NCBI GenBank assembly: GCA_038046465.1
Contig: JBBSWB010000053.1
Coordinates: forward strand, 1-22,176
Source of the DNA: JBBSWB01 sp038046465
GTDB taxonomy: Archaea > Nanobdellota > Nanobdellia > Woesearchaeales > GW2011-AR9
DNA length: 22,176 nt
Direction of reading: 5' to 3'
The position numbers and the translations under genes were made by a program. Position 1 is the stretch's first letter, and each line of letters starts with the position of its first letter. Positions 1-7,985 of the stretch are shown here, piece by piece. Below the pieces are notes generated by a model. The model was given only the letters and a program-made list of their open reading frames with translations, was not told where the DNA came from and did not search any database.

Positions 1-41
1 TAACAGTTTATATCATTAAAATGGGAAATTTTAAGGGTATA

Positions 42-56
42 CGGCTCGCAGAGCCG
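42..56. repeat. Small perfect hairpin upstream of the BRO gene
   Basis: CGGCTC and GAGCCG pair perfectly around a 3-base loop. It is the only GC-rich patch in the 167-base leader before the BRO gene. It could be the terminator-like end of a gene left of the window or an operator. No coding sequence was recognised in bases 1-167. Confidence 0.4.
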
Positions 57-136
57 AAATTTGCTGGGCCATAACTATAAAATGTGTTACTACTAATTGC
101 TGCCATTTCTCATTCACTGGACAAGTGCGGGTAAAG

Positions 137-145
137 TATTTAAAG
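137..145 (+). promoter_or_regulatory. Putative TATA box for the BRO-N gene
   Basis: TATTTAAAG is centred about 27 bases before the ATG at 168. That is the spacing expected for a leaderless or near-leaderless archaeal transcript. No Shine-Dalgarno sequence lies at a usable distance. Confidence 0.45.
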
Positions 146-167
146 AAGAGGTATTACAAGAATTGAT

Positions 168-1019
168 ATGAATCCAGAAACATCTCTTGTGATCTTTCAG
201 GGAAAAAATGTACGAAGAATTTGGCATAATGATGAGTGGTGGTTTTCCGTTATAGATATTGTAGCAATCTTAACCGACAGCTCAATTCCTAAAAGGTATT
301 GGTCAGATTTAAAAGTTAAGCTTCTAGAAGAAGGATTTGAACCGTACGATAAAATCGTACAGTTGAAACTGCCCGCAGAAGATGGTAAATTAAGGGAAAC
401 AGATTGTGCCAATACTAAAAATATGTTTAGAATAATTCAATCTATTCCTTCTCAGAAAGCAGAACCTTTCAAGCTTTGGTTAGCAAAAGTTGGCTATGAG
501 CGGATACAGGAAATAGAAAATCCTGAACTAGCCCAAAAACGCATGAAAGAAATATACAAAGCCAAAGGATATTCTGAGGACTGGATTGAAAAGCGAGCTA
601 GGGGAATTGCGATACGAGATGAGCTAACCGCTGAATGGGAGAACCGAGAGATAAAAACTGAGAGAGAATATGCGATTCTTACTGCCGAGATCTCAAAAGC
701 AACATTTGGTTTAACACCATCCGAGTACAAAGAATTAAAAGGACTTGAACGAGAAAATCTGCGGGATCACATGACGGACTTAGAGCTTATCTTTTCCATG
801 TTAGGTGAAGCTGCTACGACTGAGATTACAAAAAATAAAAATACGCAAGGCTTTGGCGAAGGTAAGAAGGCGGCTCAAGAAGGAGGAGCTGTTGCCGGCA
901 GAGCGAGAAAAGATTTAGAAGATAAAAGCGGCAGAAAAGTTGTTTCATCGGAAAATTACTTAGCACAAGCTGAATCGGTTAAAAAATTAGAAAAGAAGAA
1001 ATCAACCCAAAATAGTTAA
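168..1019 (+). CDS. BRO-N domain (phage antirepressor-like) protein
   Basis: The 283-residue protein opens with a BRO-N-like DNA-binding region (about residues 8-115), recognisable from the block with DEWWFSVIDI near residue 22 and the later block with SQKAEPFKLWLAKVGYER. The BRO family is common in phages, large DNA viruses and many bacterial and archaeal genomes as antirepressor-like transcription factors; no target is known here. The rest is highly charged and probably helical (about 120-215), followed by a Gly/Ala/Lys-rich tail (about 225-283) that looks disordered. The gene has its own TATA box and lies 115 bases before xerA on the same strand. With the ORF6N gene it brackets xerA between two antirepressor-type genes, suggesting an accessory or horizontally moved segment. 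The family call is good; the biological role is inference. Confidence 0.8.
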   Translation: MNPETSLVIFQGKNVRRIWHNDEWWFSVIDIVAILTDSSIPKRYWSDLKVKLLEEGFEPYDKIVQLKLPAEDGKLRETDCANTKNMFRIIQSIPSQKAEPFKLWLAKVGYERIQEIENPELAQKRMKEIYKAKGYSEDWIEKRARGIAIRDELTAEWENREIKTEREYAILTAEISKATFGLTPSEYKELKGLERENLRDHMTDLELIFSMLGEAATTEITKNKNTQGFGEGKKAAQEGGAVAGRARKDLEDKSGRKVVSSENYLAQAESVKKLEKKKSTQNS

Positions 1020-1046
1020 TCTTTTGCCACCGGACAGCTCTTTCTT

Positions 1047-1061
1047 AGCTTAAAATAAGCT
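1047..1061. repeat. Inverted repeat between BRO and xerA genes
   Basis: AGCTTA, three A residues, then TAAGCT form a perfect 6-base inverted repeat 27 bases after the BRO stop codon. It may help end the upstream transcript or act as a regulator site. Archaeal termination relies mostly on U-rich tracts, so a terminator role is uncertain. Confidence 0.3.
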
Positions 1062-1101
1062 CAAAAACCAAGCCACAACCCACAAGACAACTTCGGCTAA
1101 C

Positions 1102-1110
1102 TTATTTAAA
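1102..1110 (+). promoter_or_regulatory. Putative TATA box for xerA
   Basis: TTATTTAAA is centred about 28 bases before the ATG at 1134, fitting leaderless transcription of xerA independently of the BRO gene. Confidence 0.5.
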
Positions 1111-1133
1111 CAACCCCTCGCCTCTTATTTTTT

Positions 1134-1958
1134 ATGTATCCGCCAGAATTAATCCGAAAAGAAGCCCTGCGCCGCGGTTTAAGACCGAGAACTATCCAAA
1201 CATATCAAAAATGTGTCGAGATCTTCTTTCGCAGCTGCCCTAAAGAGCCGATCCAAGTATGCAAGAAAGATATCCAAGAATTTATGGATAAGCTTTTGGA
1301 AAAGAATGCCCCAGGAAATACTCTTAATGTTTATCTTAATGCGCTTAAATTTTTTTATGAAGAAGTTCTGCATAAGAAATTAACAATTAAAATACGATAT
1401 TCAAAAACTGCAAAAAAGCTTCCTGATTTTCTTACTAAAGAAGAAATGCTTAGATTGATTAACACAATTGAGAACCCCAAACATTCTTTGCTGGTGAGAT
1501 TGATGTATTCTTCAGGATTACGAGTAAGTGAATTGCTTCAGCTGAAAGTAAAAGATTTGAATTTAGAAGGGAATTATGGCTGGGTCAGAAATGGAAAAGG
1601 TGGCAAAGACAGGCCGTTTATTATTGCTCATTCTTTAAAAGAAGAGTTAGCAGAATATATTAAATGTAAACGTCCGGAAGAATTGTTGTTTATCGGTTGG
1701 AATAGTTCAATGTATGATTCTTCTTCAGTTCGGGCCATCTTAACTGCAGCTGCCCAAAAAGCAAAGCTGACTAAGAAAGTTCATCCTCATCTCTTACGCC
1801 ATTCTTTTGCTACGCACCTAATTCAGAACGGTTATTCGCCATTAGAAGTTCAGCCTTTATTAGGACACAATAATGTGAATACCACTATGGTTTACGTTCA
1901 TCTTGCAGCGGTTAATTTACTTAATGTAAGAAGCCCATTGGACAGCTTGAGAGGTTAA
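1134..1958 (+). CDS. xerA: Archaeal tyrosine recombinase XerA
   Basis: This tyrosine recombinase (274 residues) cuts and rejoins DNA through a phosphotyrosine intermediate. In archaea XerA resolves chromosome dimers at dif sites without a second subunit. An N-terminal SAM-like core-binding domain (about 1-85) precedes the catalytic domain (about 97-270). The full active site is visible: Arg130 in SGLRVSE, Lys155 in GKGGKDR, His219 and Arg222 in HLLRHSFATHL, His245 in LLGHNN and nucleophile Tyr254. Length is normal for a chromosomal XerA and shorter than many element-encoded integrases. It has its own TATA box and is followed after 9 bases by the ORF6N gene, so the two are probably co-transcribed. 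Whether it serves the chromosome, a local element or both cannot be settled here. Confidence 0.9.
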   Translation: MYPPELIRKEALRRGLRPRTIQTYQKCVEIFFRSCPKEPIQVCKKDIQEFMDKLLEKNAPGNTLNVYLNALKFFYEEVLHKKLTIKIRYSKTAKKLPDFLTKEEMLRLINTIENPKHSLLVRLMYSSGLRVSELLQLKVKDLNLEGNYGWVRNGKGGKDRPFIIAHSLKEELAEYIKCKRPEELLFIGWNSSMYDSSSVRAILTAAAQKAKLTKKVHPHLLRHSFATHLIQNGYSPLEVQPLLGHNNVNTTMVYVHLAAVNLLNVRSPLDSLRG

Positions 1959-1967
1959 AAAAAAACC

Positions 1968-2882
1968 ATGAAAGATACCCTAATAATATCAAATAACATA
2001 AACCATAAAATTTATACTTTAAGAGGTCTGCAAGTGATGCTTGACTCCGATCTTGCAGAATTATATCAAGTAAAGACAAAACGATTAAATGAACAAGCAA
2101 ACAGAAATATTGAGCGATTCCCACAGGAATTTATGTTTCAATTAACAGATTCTGAATTTGACTCATTGAGGTCGCAATTTGCGACCTCAAATATTATCAC
2201 CATAAAATCACAAAAGGTAATGCCTGATAAGATACGTGGGGGAAGAAGATATCTGCCTTATGCTTTTACCGAGCAAGGGGTAGCTATGCTTTCTGGGGTT
2301 TTGAAAAGCGATACTGCTGTAAAAATAAGCATCCAAATAATAAGTGCTTTTGTTGCTATGAGAAAGTTTCTTGCTTCAAATGCTCAGATATTTCAAAGAT
2401 TAAATACTGTTGAAATAAAACAGATTGAACATGATCAAAAATTTGAAGAACTTTTTGATGCTATTCAAAGCAGAGACATAAAGCCCGAAAAAGGCATATT
2501 TTTTGATGGACAAATCTTTGATGCATACAAATTTGTTTCAGATATTATCAGGACAGCAGATAAATCTATAATTCTTATTGATAATTACATTGATGATTCA
2601 GTTTTAACTTTGTTTGGTAAAAGAAATAAGAAAGTGCAAGTTACAATATTCACCAAAGAGATTTCTCGACAATTGTTACTGGATTTAACTAAATATAATT
2701 TACAATATCCGCTTATTGAAATAAAAAAATTTACTCTTTCGCACGATCGGTTTCTGATAATTGATGATAAAGAAGTGTACCACTTTGGAGCATCATTGAA
2801 AGATTTAGGCAAGAAATGGTTTGCCTTCTCGAAATTTGACAAAGAAGCATTCACGCTGTTGGATAGATTAGGGATGAAATAA
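1968..2882 (+). CDS. ORF6N domain protein with PLD-like C-terminus
   Basis: The N-terminal part (about 8-130) is an ORF6N domain, a KilA-N-related DNA-binding module of phage antirepressors. Its hallmarks are LDSDLAELYQV, TKRLNEQ, RFPQEFMFQLT and GGRRYLPYAFTEQGVAML. A helical linker leads to a C-terminal domain (about 170-304) resembling the phospholipase-D-like modules often attached to ORF6N, with IILIDNYID and an HDRFLIID stretch where Arg replaces the Lys of the usual HxK motif, so catalysis is doubtful. The family is mainly bacterial, so transfer from bacteria is plausible. The gene starts 9 bases after xerA and carries a long palindrome over codons 67-75. A regulatory DNA-binding role is inferred; targets are unknown. 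Confidence 0.85.
   Translation: MKDTLIISNNINHKIYTLRGLQVMLDSDLAELYQVKTKRLNEQANRNIERFPQEFMFQLTDSEFDSLRSQFATSNIITIKSQKVMPDKIRGGRRYLPYAFTEQGVAMLSGVLKSDTAVKISIQIISAFVAMRKFLASNAQIFQRLNTVEIKQIEHDQKFEELFDAIQSRDIKPEKGIFFDGQIFDAYKFVSDIIRTADKSIILIDNYIDDSVLTLFGKRNKKVQVTIFTKEISRQLLLDLTKYNLQYPLIEIKKFTLSHDRFLIIDDKEVYHFGASLKDLGKKWFAFSKFDKEAFTLLDRLGMK
2166..2190. repeat. 25-base palindrome inside the ORF6N coding sequence
   Basis: TTGAGGTCGCAA, a single T, then TTGCGACCTCAA form a perfect 12-base inverted repeat. It encodes the SLRSQFATS segment of the ORF6N domain. The symmetry is much longer than expected by chance inside a gene. Confidence 0.85.
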
Positions 2883-2952
2883 AGAAACAATAAGCAAAGC
2901 AACTATTTGAAGAATGTTGATCTCTGTTCCCCATTCAAATAAGCCATAACCC

Positions 2953-2960
2953 TTATAAAG
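2953..2960 (+). promoter_or_regulatory. Putative TATA box for the Lhr-type helicase gene
   Basis: TTATAAAG lies about 60 bases before the ATG at 3017, implying a leader of about 30-35 bases. The remainder of the 134-base gap after the ORF6N gene shows nothing recognisable. Confidence 0.4.
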
Positions 2961-3016
2961 TAACTGCGTAAAACAATTATCAATAAAGTAATATTGGGAT
3001 AGATGTTTTCTAAGCT

Positions 3017-6007
3017 ATGATAACTCGCCTACAAGACCCCTATGAACCGGTGCACATTAAATCAATACTGCACCCCCTAATTAATAGGTGGTTCTCTGGA
3101 AAATTCAAAGAATTTTCCCTTCCTCAATTATATGGGGTAATGGAAATTCATTGCCGGAAAAATATTCTTATTTCTGCTCCCACCGGTAGCGGAAAAACCT
3201 TAACTGCTTTTTTATCCATCATCAATGAGCTGGTAGATTCAGCAGAAAAACAGGTTCTGGAAGACAAAGTGTATTGTATCTATGTCTCGCCGTTGAAAGC
3301 ATTAGGCAACGACATCCAGATCAATCTTCTCAAGCCCTTGGAAGAAATTAATGAGCTTGCGGAAAAAAAGTTAGGGATTAGAGTTGCCGTAAGAACGGGG
3401 GATACCACTGCCTCTGAAAAAGCAAAAATGCTGAAACATATCCCTCATATTTTGATTACCACCCCTGAATCTTTAGCCATCTTGTTAAACTCGCCTAAAT
3501 TCAAAGAAAAAATCAAAGACGTGCAGTGGTTAATTATTGATGAGATTCATTCTTTGGCAGAAAATAAGCGTGGAGTGCATTTAAGTCTTAGTGTAGAACG
3601 TCTGCAAAAAATTTCTCCTGGTTTAACTCGAATAGGATTATCAGCTACTATCGCTCCGCTGGAAGAGATTGCTAAATATCTAGTTGGTTATAACGGCAGC
3701 GGCGACAAGAATGATCAAGAAGAAGAGCGGGACTGTGGAATTGTCGACGTTAGTTTTATTAAAAAAATGGATTTGAAAGTGCTCAGCCCGGTAAGAAGTT
3801 TAGTGGATATGGATCATTCGCAGATACATCAAAAAATGTATGAGTTGATTGATGAATTAGTCCAGCAGCACCGCACCACTTTAATTTTTACTAACACGCG
3901 CTCCGCAACTGAACGAGTAGTGCATAATCTCAAAGAAATGTTTCCTCAGCATTACAAAGACACGGATGACCAGGGCTCCAACATTGCTGCTCATCACGGC
4001 AGTTTAAGCAAGCAGAACCGCTTTAATACCGAGCAAGCTTTACGAGACGGTAAACTTAAAGTAGTGGTTTCTTCTACGTCATTAGAATTGGGTATCGATA
4101 TTGGTTATGTGGATTTAGTTCTGTGTTTGGGAAGCCCCAAATCAGTGGCCCGTTTCTTACAACGGAGTGGAAGAAGCGGACATAAATTACAAGACACGGT
4201 CAAAGCCAGAATTATTGTCATGGACCGCGATGACTTAATCGAATGTTCCTTGTTGCTTAAATCAGCCATCGAGAAAAAAATTGATCAAGTACATATTCCG
4301 GTAAATGCGTTAGATGTTTTAGCCCAGCAAATTTACGGCATAGTTATCAATGACGTTACTAACATTTACGAGCTGTTCCACTTAATTAAAAAAAGCTATA
4401 GCTACCACTCGCTACCTTGGGAAGATTTTTTCTCCGTCATTAGATATCTTTCCGGAGAATATGTCAGCTTAGAAGAGCGGCATATTTATGCGCGGATTTG
4501 GTACGATAAAGAATCTGGCAATATCGGTAAGAGAGGAAAAATGGCCCGGATAATTTATATGACTAATATCGGCACCATTCCGGAAGAAAGTTATGTTACC
4601 GTAAAAATTGGCGAGCAGATTGTCGGAAAGATTGATGAAGCTTTTTTAGAACACCTTAAACCCGGAGATGTTTTTGTTTTGGGCGGAGAAGTATACATGT
4701 TTAAATTTTCTAGGGGGATGACTGCTCAGGTAAGCGCTTCAGTAAATCGGCCGCCTACCGTTCCGTCTTGGTTTTCAGAAATGCTCCCCTTAAGCTTTGA
4801 TTTAGCTATGGAAATCAATCGTTTCAGAAAATTAATGGAAGAAAAATTAAGAAGCCAAGAACAAAATAAATTAACAGGGGACAATCAAAACAAAGAAATT
4901 AAAGTTAAAGAAACAGAAGAACAAATTATCAAATTTATCAATGATTACCTTTACGTTGATGAAAATGCTGCCCATAGTATTTATCGTTATTTTTATGAGC
5001 AGTATCATTTCAGCACCATCCCCTCCAGTAAACAAATTGTAATTGAGACTTATGCTGACCGAGGAAGAACTTACGTTATTTTTCACACCTTATATGGGCG
5101 AAGAGTTAATGACTGCTTATCCCGAGCGTTAGCTTATATTATCGGCCGATCACAGCATCGGGATGTAGAAATGGGCATTACCGACAACGGTTTTTATCTT
5201 TCTGCAGAAAAAACTTTTAATGCTACTCGAGCGTTAGATCTTTTAAAAAACGAAGATTTCCGCGTCATTTTAGAAACAGCCATTGAAAAAAGCGAAGTAC
5301 TCAGCCGGAGATTCAGGCATTGCGCCACTCGATCATTGATGATTCTGCGGCAGTACTTAGGCCAGAAAAAAAATACGGGAAGGATGCAGGTAGGCAGTAA
5401 AATATTATTTAATGCTGTAAAAAGAATTGATAATAATTTTCCTATTTTAAAAGAAGCCCGCCGGGAAGTTATGGAAGATTTGATGGACTGCCAGCATGCC
5501 CAGGAAGTGATCAACCAATTAAAAGATGGAACGATTACTATCATAGAAAAATATACTGAAATCCCCAGCCCTTTTGCTTTTAGCCTAGTTTCAGAAGGGT
5601 ATAGTGACGTAATCAAGATAGAAGATCGGCAGGAATTCCTAAGAAGGATGCATCAGCAAGTCTTGGCTAAGATAGCCCTAAAAGAAGGAAAGAAAATATT
5701 AAAAGAGAATACTGGAGCCCTTTCTCAAACTTGTTCTAACCGCTTTTCTTATTCGGAATTCTGGGAAGATCTCAACCAGAAAAAAGAGAATGACCAAGAC
5801 TTATTCAAAGAAAAACTTAAGCTGCAAGTCTGGACTCTCAAGCAGATACCTGTTTATGCCAAAGAAGAATTGATTAAATTAATCGAGTTTGGCAGCATGC
5901 GAAAAGATATTTTTGACGAGTATAAACAGGATCAGGAAAGAATCAAGCAAGAATGGCCTAAAGAGTTAAAAGAATTTGTGCTGGGAAAGATTAATTCCGC
6001 TTCCTGA
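3017..6007 (+). CDS. lhr: Lhr-type superfamily 2 ATP-dependent helicase
   Basis: This 996-residue protein is a Lhr-family helicase (large helicase-related, linked to DNA repair and replication-associated unwinding in archaea and bacteria). Helicase motifs appear in order: Q-motif near 33-40, Walker A APTGSGKT at 54-61, SPLKALGND near 91, TTPES near 148, DEIH Walker B at 175-178, SAT at 209-211, then FTNTRSATE, SSTSLELGIDIG and motif VI QRSGRSGH in the second RecA-like domain (about 255-420). The middle holds the winged-helix and DEAD/H-associated regions typical of Lhr. The last 150 or so residues are charged and helical and not obviously conserved. The length is slightly above usual archaeal Lhr. 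Start: the ATG at 3017 gives a complete N-terminus ahead of the Q-motif. The gene appears monocistronic and faces a minus-strand gene. Confidence 0.9.
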   Translation: MITRLQDPYEPVHIKSILHPLINRWFSGKFKEFSLPQLYGVMEIHCRKNILISAPTGSGKTLTAFLSIINELVDSAEKQVLEDKVYCIYVSPLKALGNDIQINLLKPLEEINELAEKKLGIRVAVRTGDTTASEKAKMLKHIPHILITTPESLAILLNSPKFKEKIKDVQWLIIDEIHSLAENKRGVHLSLSVERLQKISPGLTRIGLSATIAPLEEIAKYLVGYNGSGDKNDQEEERDCGIVDVSFIKKMDLKVLSPVRSLVDMDHSQIHQKMYELIDELVQQHRTTLIFTNTRSATERVVHNLKEMFPQHYKDTDDQGSNIAAHHGSLSKQNRFNTEQALRDGKLKVVVSSTSLELGIDIGYVDLVLCLGSPKSVARFLQRSGRSGHKLQDTVKARIIVMDRDDLIECSLLLKSAIEKKIDQVHIPVNALDVLAQQIYGIVINDVTNIYELFHLIKKSYSYHSLPWEDFFSVIRYLSGEYVSLEERHIYARIWYDKESGNIGKRGKMARIIYMTNIGTIPEESYVTVKIGEQIVGKIDEAFLEHLKPGDVFVLGGEVYMFKFSRGMTAQVSASVNRPPTVPSWFSEMLPLSFDLAMEINRFRKLMEEKLRSQEQNKLTGDNQNKEIKVKETEEQIIKFINDYLYVDENAAHSIYRYFYEQYHFSTIPSSKQIVIETYADRGRTYVIFHTLYGRRVNDCLSRALAYIIGRSQHRDVEMGITDNGFYLSAEKTFNATRALDLLKNEDFRVILETAIEKSEVLSRRFRHCATRSLMILRQYLGQKKNTGRMQVGSKILFNAVKRIDNNFPILKEARREVMEDLMDCQHAQEVINQLKDGTITIIEKYTEIPSPFAFSLVSEGYSDVIKIEDRQEFLRRMHQQVLAKIALKEGKKILKENTGALSQTCSNRFSYSEFWEDLNQKKENDQDLFKEKLKLQVWTLKQIPVYAKEELIKLIEFGSMRKDIFDEYKQDQERIKQEWPKELKEFVLGKINSAS

Positions 6008-6040
6008 TTAAATAATTAATTAAATAGTTCATTAGATAAC

Positions 6041-6097
6041 TTGTTAAATAATTTATTAAATAAATTGTTAAATAAAATTGTTAAATAATTTATTAAA
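6041..6097. repeat. AT-rich short repeats between convergent genes
   Basis: The 20-base unit TTGTTAAATAATTTATTAAA occurs exactly at 6041-6060 and 6078-6097, with a partial copy (TTGTTAAATAA) at 6065-6075. The array lies between the convergent ends of the helicase gene and the gene at 6093-6527, and overlaps the last bases of the latter. It probably arose by slippage; its A/T tracts could serve as terminators on both strands. Confidence 0.7.
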
Positions 6098-6527
6098 CTC
6101 CTTCTGGAACAACATCATCAATAGTAAGCTCGTATGTCCTCAGCATGCCATAATACATTCCTCGCAGCTGCCTTTTATTTCTGCGATAAAAATATTTAGG
6201 TAATTTCATATCATTGCTTCTATGAAATTCAATAATCCAGTTTCTAAGCATACCAAACGTATTTGCCGGATTTTCCGTTCTCCGAGGGACTATATACTCC
6301 CCAATAAGTTTCTGAGAAGCATTTAAGTCTCGGTTAAGCTCATCAGCTAATCTCTGCTCTAGCGCCAGATATTCAAAAGAGTTTTCACCAAAATGTTCCC
6401 GAATAACACTGGGAGCAAGACTATGAGCAATAAGTTCTAAATCTCCGGAATGAAGAATATGCTGCTCTCTCAAGAAACCACAATCTAGTTCTGTTTCATA
6501 AAGCGGCAATTTGTGTTGGTAAGCCAT
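6093..6527 (-). CDS. Hypothetical protein, 144 residues
   Basis: No family was recognised. The protein seems soluble, with no signal peptide or membrane segment. The first 90 residues are rich in Leu, Glu and His and probably helical. The C-terminal half is basic and aromatic (PKYFYRRNKRQLRGMYYGML near 110-129), which could bind nucleic acid. It follows the radical SAM gene on the same strand after a 44-base gap, so it may share its transcript or use a weak promoter in the gap. Codon use looks like its neighbours. It is called real because it fills the space between two well-supported genes and has a plausible composition. Confidence 0.6.
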   Translation of the reverse strand: MAYQHKLPLYETELDCGFLREQHILHSGDLELIAHSLAPSVIREHFGENSFEYLALEQRLADELNRDLNASQKLIGEYIVPRRTENPANTFGMLRNWIIEFHRSNDMKLPKYFYRRNKRQLRGMYYGMLRTYELTIDDVVPEGV

Positions 6528-6571
6528 TTTTTATTAAAAGCAATTTTAATTGATTTAAGTAAAGCTATACT

Positions 6572-7816
6572 TTAAATTAGTTTTCCTAAAAAAATATTAT
6601 GTTTGTCTTTTACTATCTTTACTTTTACTTTTTTTTCGGCTTCAAAACGGCAATTGGGAATAGAGATAGTTCTTTCCTTGGCAACCGCGATAGCAGAATT
6701 GGGAAAACGATCCGGGCATTTTAAGGTCGCGGTGATTACCTCTCCTTCGATAAAGGGTTTGGGTAATTCTTTAGCTGAGCGAATGTTAAAGTCTTCTTTT
6801 TTAAAGATTAATTTGATCTGGTGTTTTTTCTGTAAATTTTCCATTAAAGAATAAAATTTTTTCCAAGGAATTTCTTTAGCAGGATTCCGGCCCGTTTTGT
6901 ATTGCAAAAAGTTTTGAATCCCCAATACCGGTTGAGGGTTTAAAGATTTAATAAATCGGATAATTTCTTCCAAATCTTCATCATTATAGCCAGGTACATA
7001 AACTGGAGCAACAATAACTTTAACTTTTCCCGACGCATAAGCAATCATTTCTTGGATATGTTTAACTTTATAATTATCTGTTCCGGCCATTTGTTTAGCT
7101 TTCTGCTCGTTTAAGGAATCTAAAGAAAAGTTTAGCTGGAGTTTTTTATGCACATCTTTTTCTGCTAAGCGATCAATAAAACTTTTAGTCAACAGCGTTC
7201 CATTAGTGTCAATGGAAATAGTCTGTACTTGATCCAAGGCTTGCAGGTCAGAAATTAATTCTTCCAAATCAGCATAGAGAAAAGGTTCGCCCTGCACCCC
7301 AACATGAATTTCTACCGGAGCAGCAACAAAATTGATCAATTTAACTAACTCTTCAACTAAATAATCTTTTTCGACTACAAAATCGTGTTTTTTGCTGGTT
7401 AGGCCTTCAGCAATGGAACAATAGATACAATTTAAGTTGCAGGAAGTTATCGGTTTAATTTCGATGACTGAAGAATTTCGGTACACTATGCCAAAAGCAA
7501 CATTGCCCAGCAAAGGTATATCAGAATGACGATGGATATACGTTGCCGGATTTTTAGTTAAATTATTTTTTAGGCTGGAAAAATATTTTGATAATAAGAA
7601 ATAAAAACGGTTTTCTATGTTTTTGCTTTCAGTAGATTTGACCTTGCTGCTGGCTTTATCATTTAACAGAATAGTGTGCTCATCTTTAAGCTTAAACGTA
7701 CCAATTTTCTTTAATTCTTCTAGAGGGATAGCTGTAGAAAATAATTTTAATAAAGTTACCCGTACGGTTTCGCCCGCTTCTTGAAAGGAAAGCGTTTTAA
7801 AGTTTAATTGTACCAT
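6572..7816 (-). CDS. Radical SAM enzyme, archaeal COG2100-like
   Basis: The canonical radical SAM cluster motif CxxxCxxC is present as Cys126, Cys130 and Cys133 (SCNLNCIYCSIAEG). It would bind a 4Fe-4S cluster and cleave S-adenosylmethionine to a 5'-deoxyadenosyl radical. The GEP-type motif follows (VGVQGEPFLYADLEELI near 172) inside the partial TIM barrel (about 115-330). The N-terminal 110 residues and the C-terminal part are family-specific. The last 60 residues (AIAVAKERTISI, then VKVKIVKDKHNIFLGKLI) look like a TRAM-type small beta-barrel, suggesting an RNA or macromolecular substrate. From memory this matches the uncharacterised archaeal family COG2100; the substrate is unknown. A palindromic TATA-like box sits about 35 bases before the start. 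Confidence 0.8.
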   Translation of the reverse strand: MVQLNFKTLSFQEAGETVRVTLLKLFSTAIPLEELKKIGTFKLKDEHTILLNDKASSKVKSTESKNIENRFYFLLSKYFSSLKNNLTKNPATYIHRHSDIPLLGNVAFGIVYRNSSVIEIKPITSCNLNCIYCSIAEGLTSKKHDFVVEKDYLVEELVKLINFVAAPVEIHVGVQGEPFLYADLEELISDLQALDQVQTISIDTNGTLLTKSFIDRLAEKDVHKKLQLNFSLDSLNEQKAKQMAGTDNYKVKHIQEMIAYASGKVKVIVAPVYVPGYNDEDLEEIIRFIKSLNPQPVLGIQNFLQYKTGRNPAKEIPWKKFYSLMENLQKKHQIKLIFKKEDFNIRSAKELPKPFIEGEVITATLKCPDRFPNSAIAVAKERTISIPNCRFEAEKKVKVKIVKDKHNIFLGKLI

Positions 7817-7844
7817 AATTGCACCATAACCGCTTTTTTACCTG

Positions 7845-7860
7845 TAAATTTATAAATTTA
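7845..7860. promoter_or_regulatory. Palindromic TATA region in a divergent promoter
   Basis: TAAATTTATAAATTTA is a perfect 16-base palindrome about 35 bases upstream of the radical SAM start (7816, minus strand) and can act as its TATA box. The opposite gene (GINS51, ATG 7986) has a separate TATA-like stretch around 7944-7957. The whole gap, 7817-7985, holds only promoter-like AT-rich sequence. Confidence 0.45.
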
Positions 7861-7985
7861 TGGGTAATTGTAATCTAAAAGTGGTAAATTTGATTATACT
7901 GAGATTTGATTATTATTTTAACTAACTCTTGGAATAACCATAAATTTTAAAATAAGGGGCTTATCTAGTTAAATTGGGGGGAGTA

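Noticed and set aside
6603..6854. Plus-strand frame opposite the radical SAM C-terminus
   Set aside because: It lies wholly within the opposite strand of a well-supported gene and has no recognisable features.
7974..7985. TTG start for GINS51 four codons upstream
   Set aside because: It would overlap the G-rich ribosome-binding site that sits properly before the ATG at 7986, and the extra residues are not family-like.
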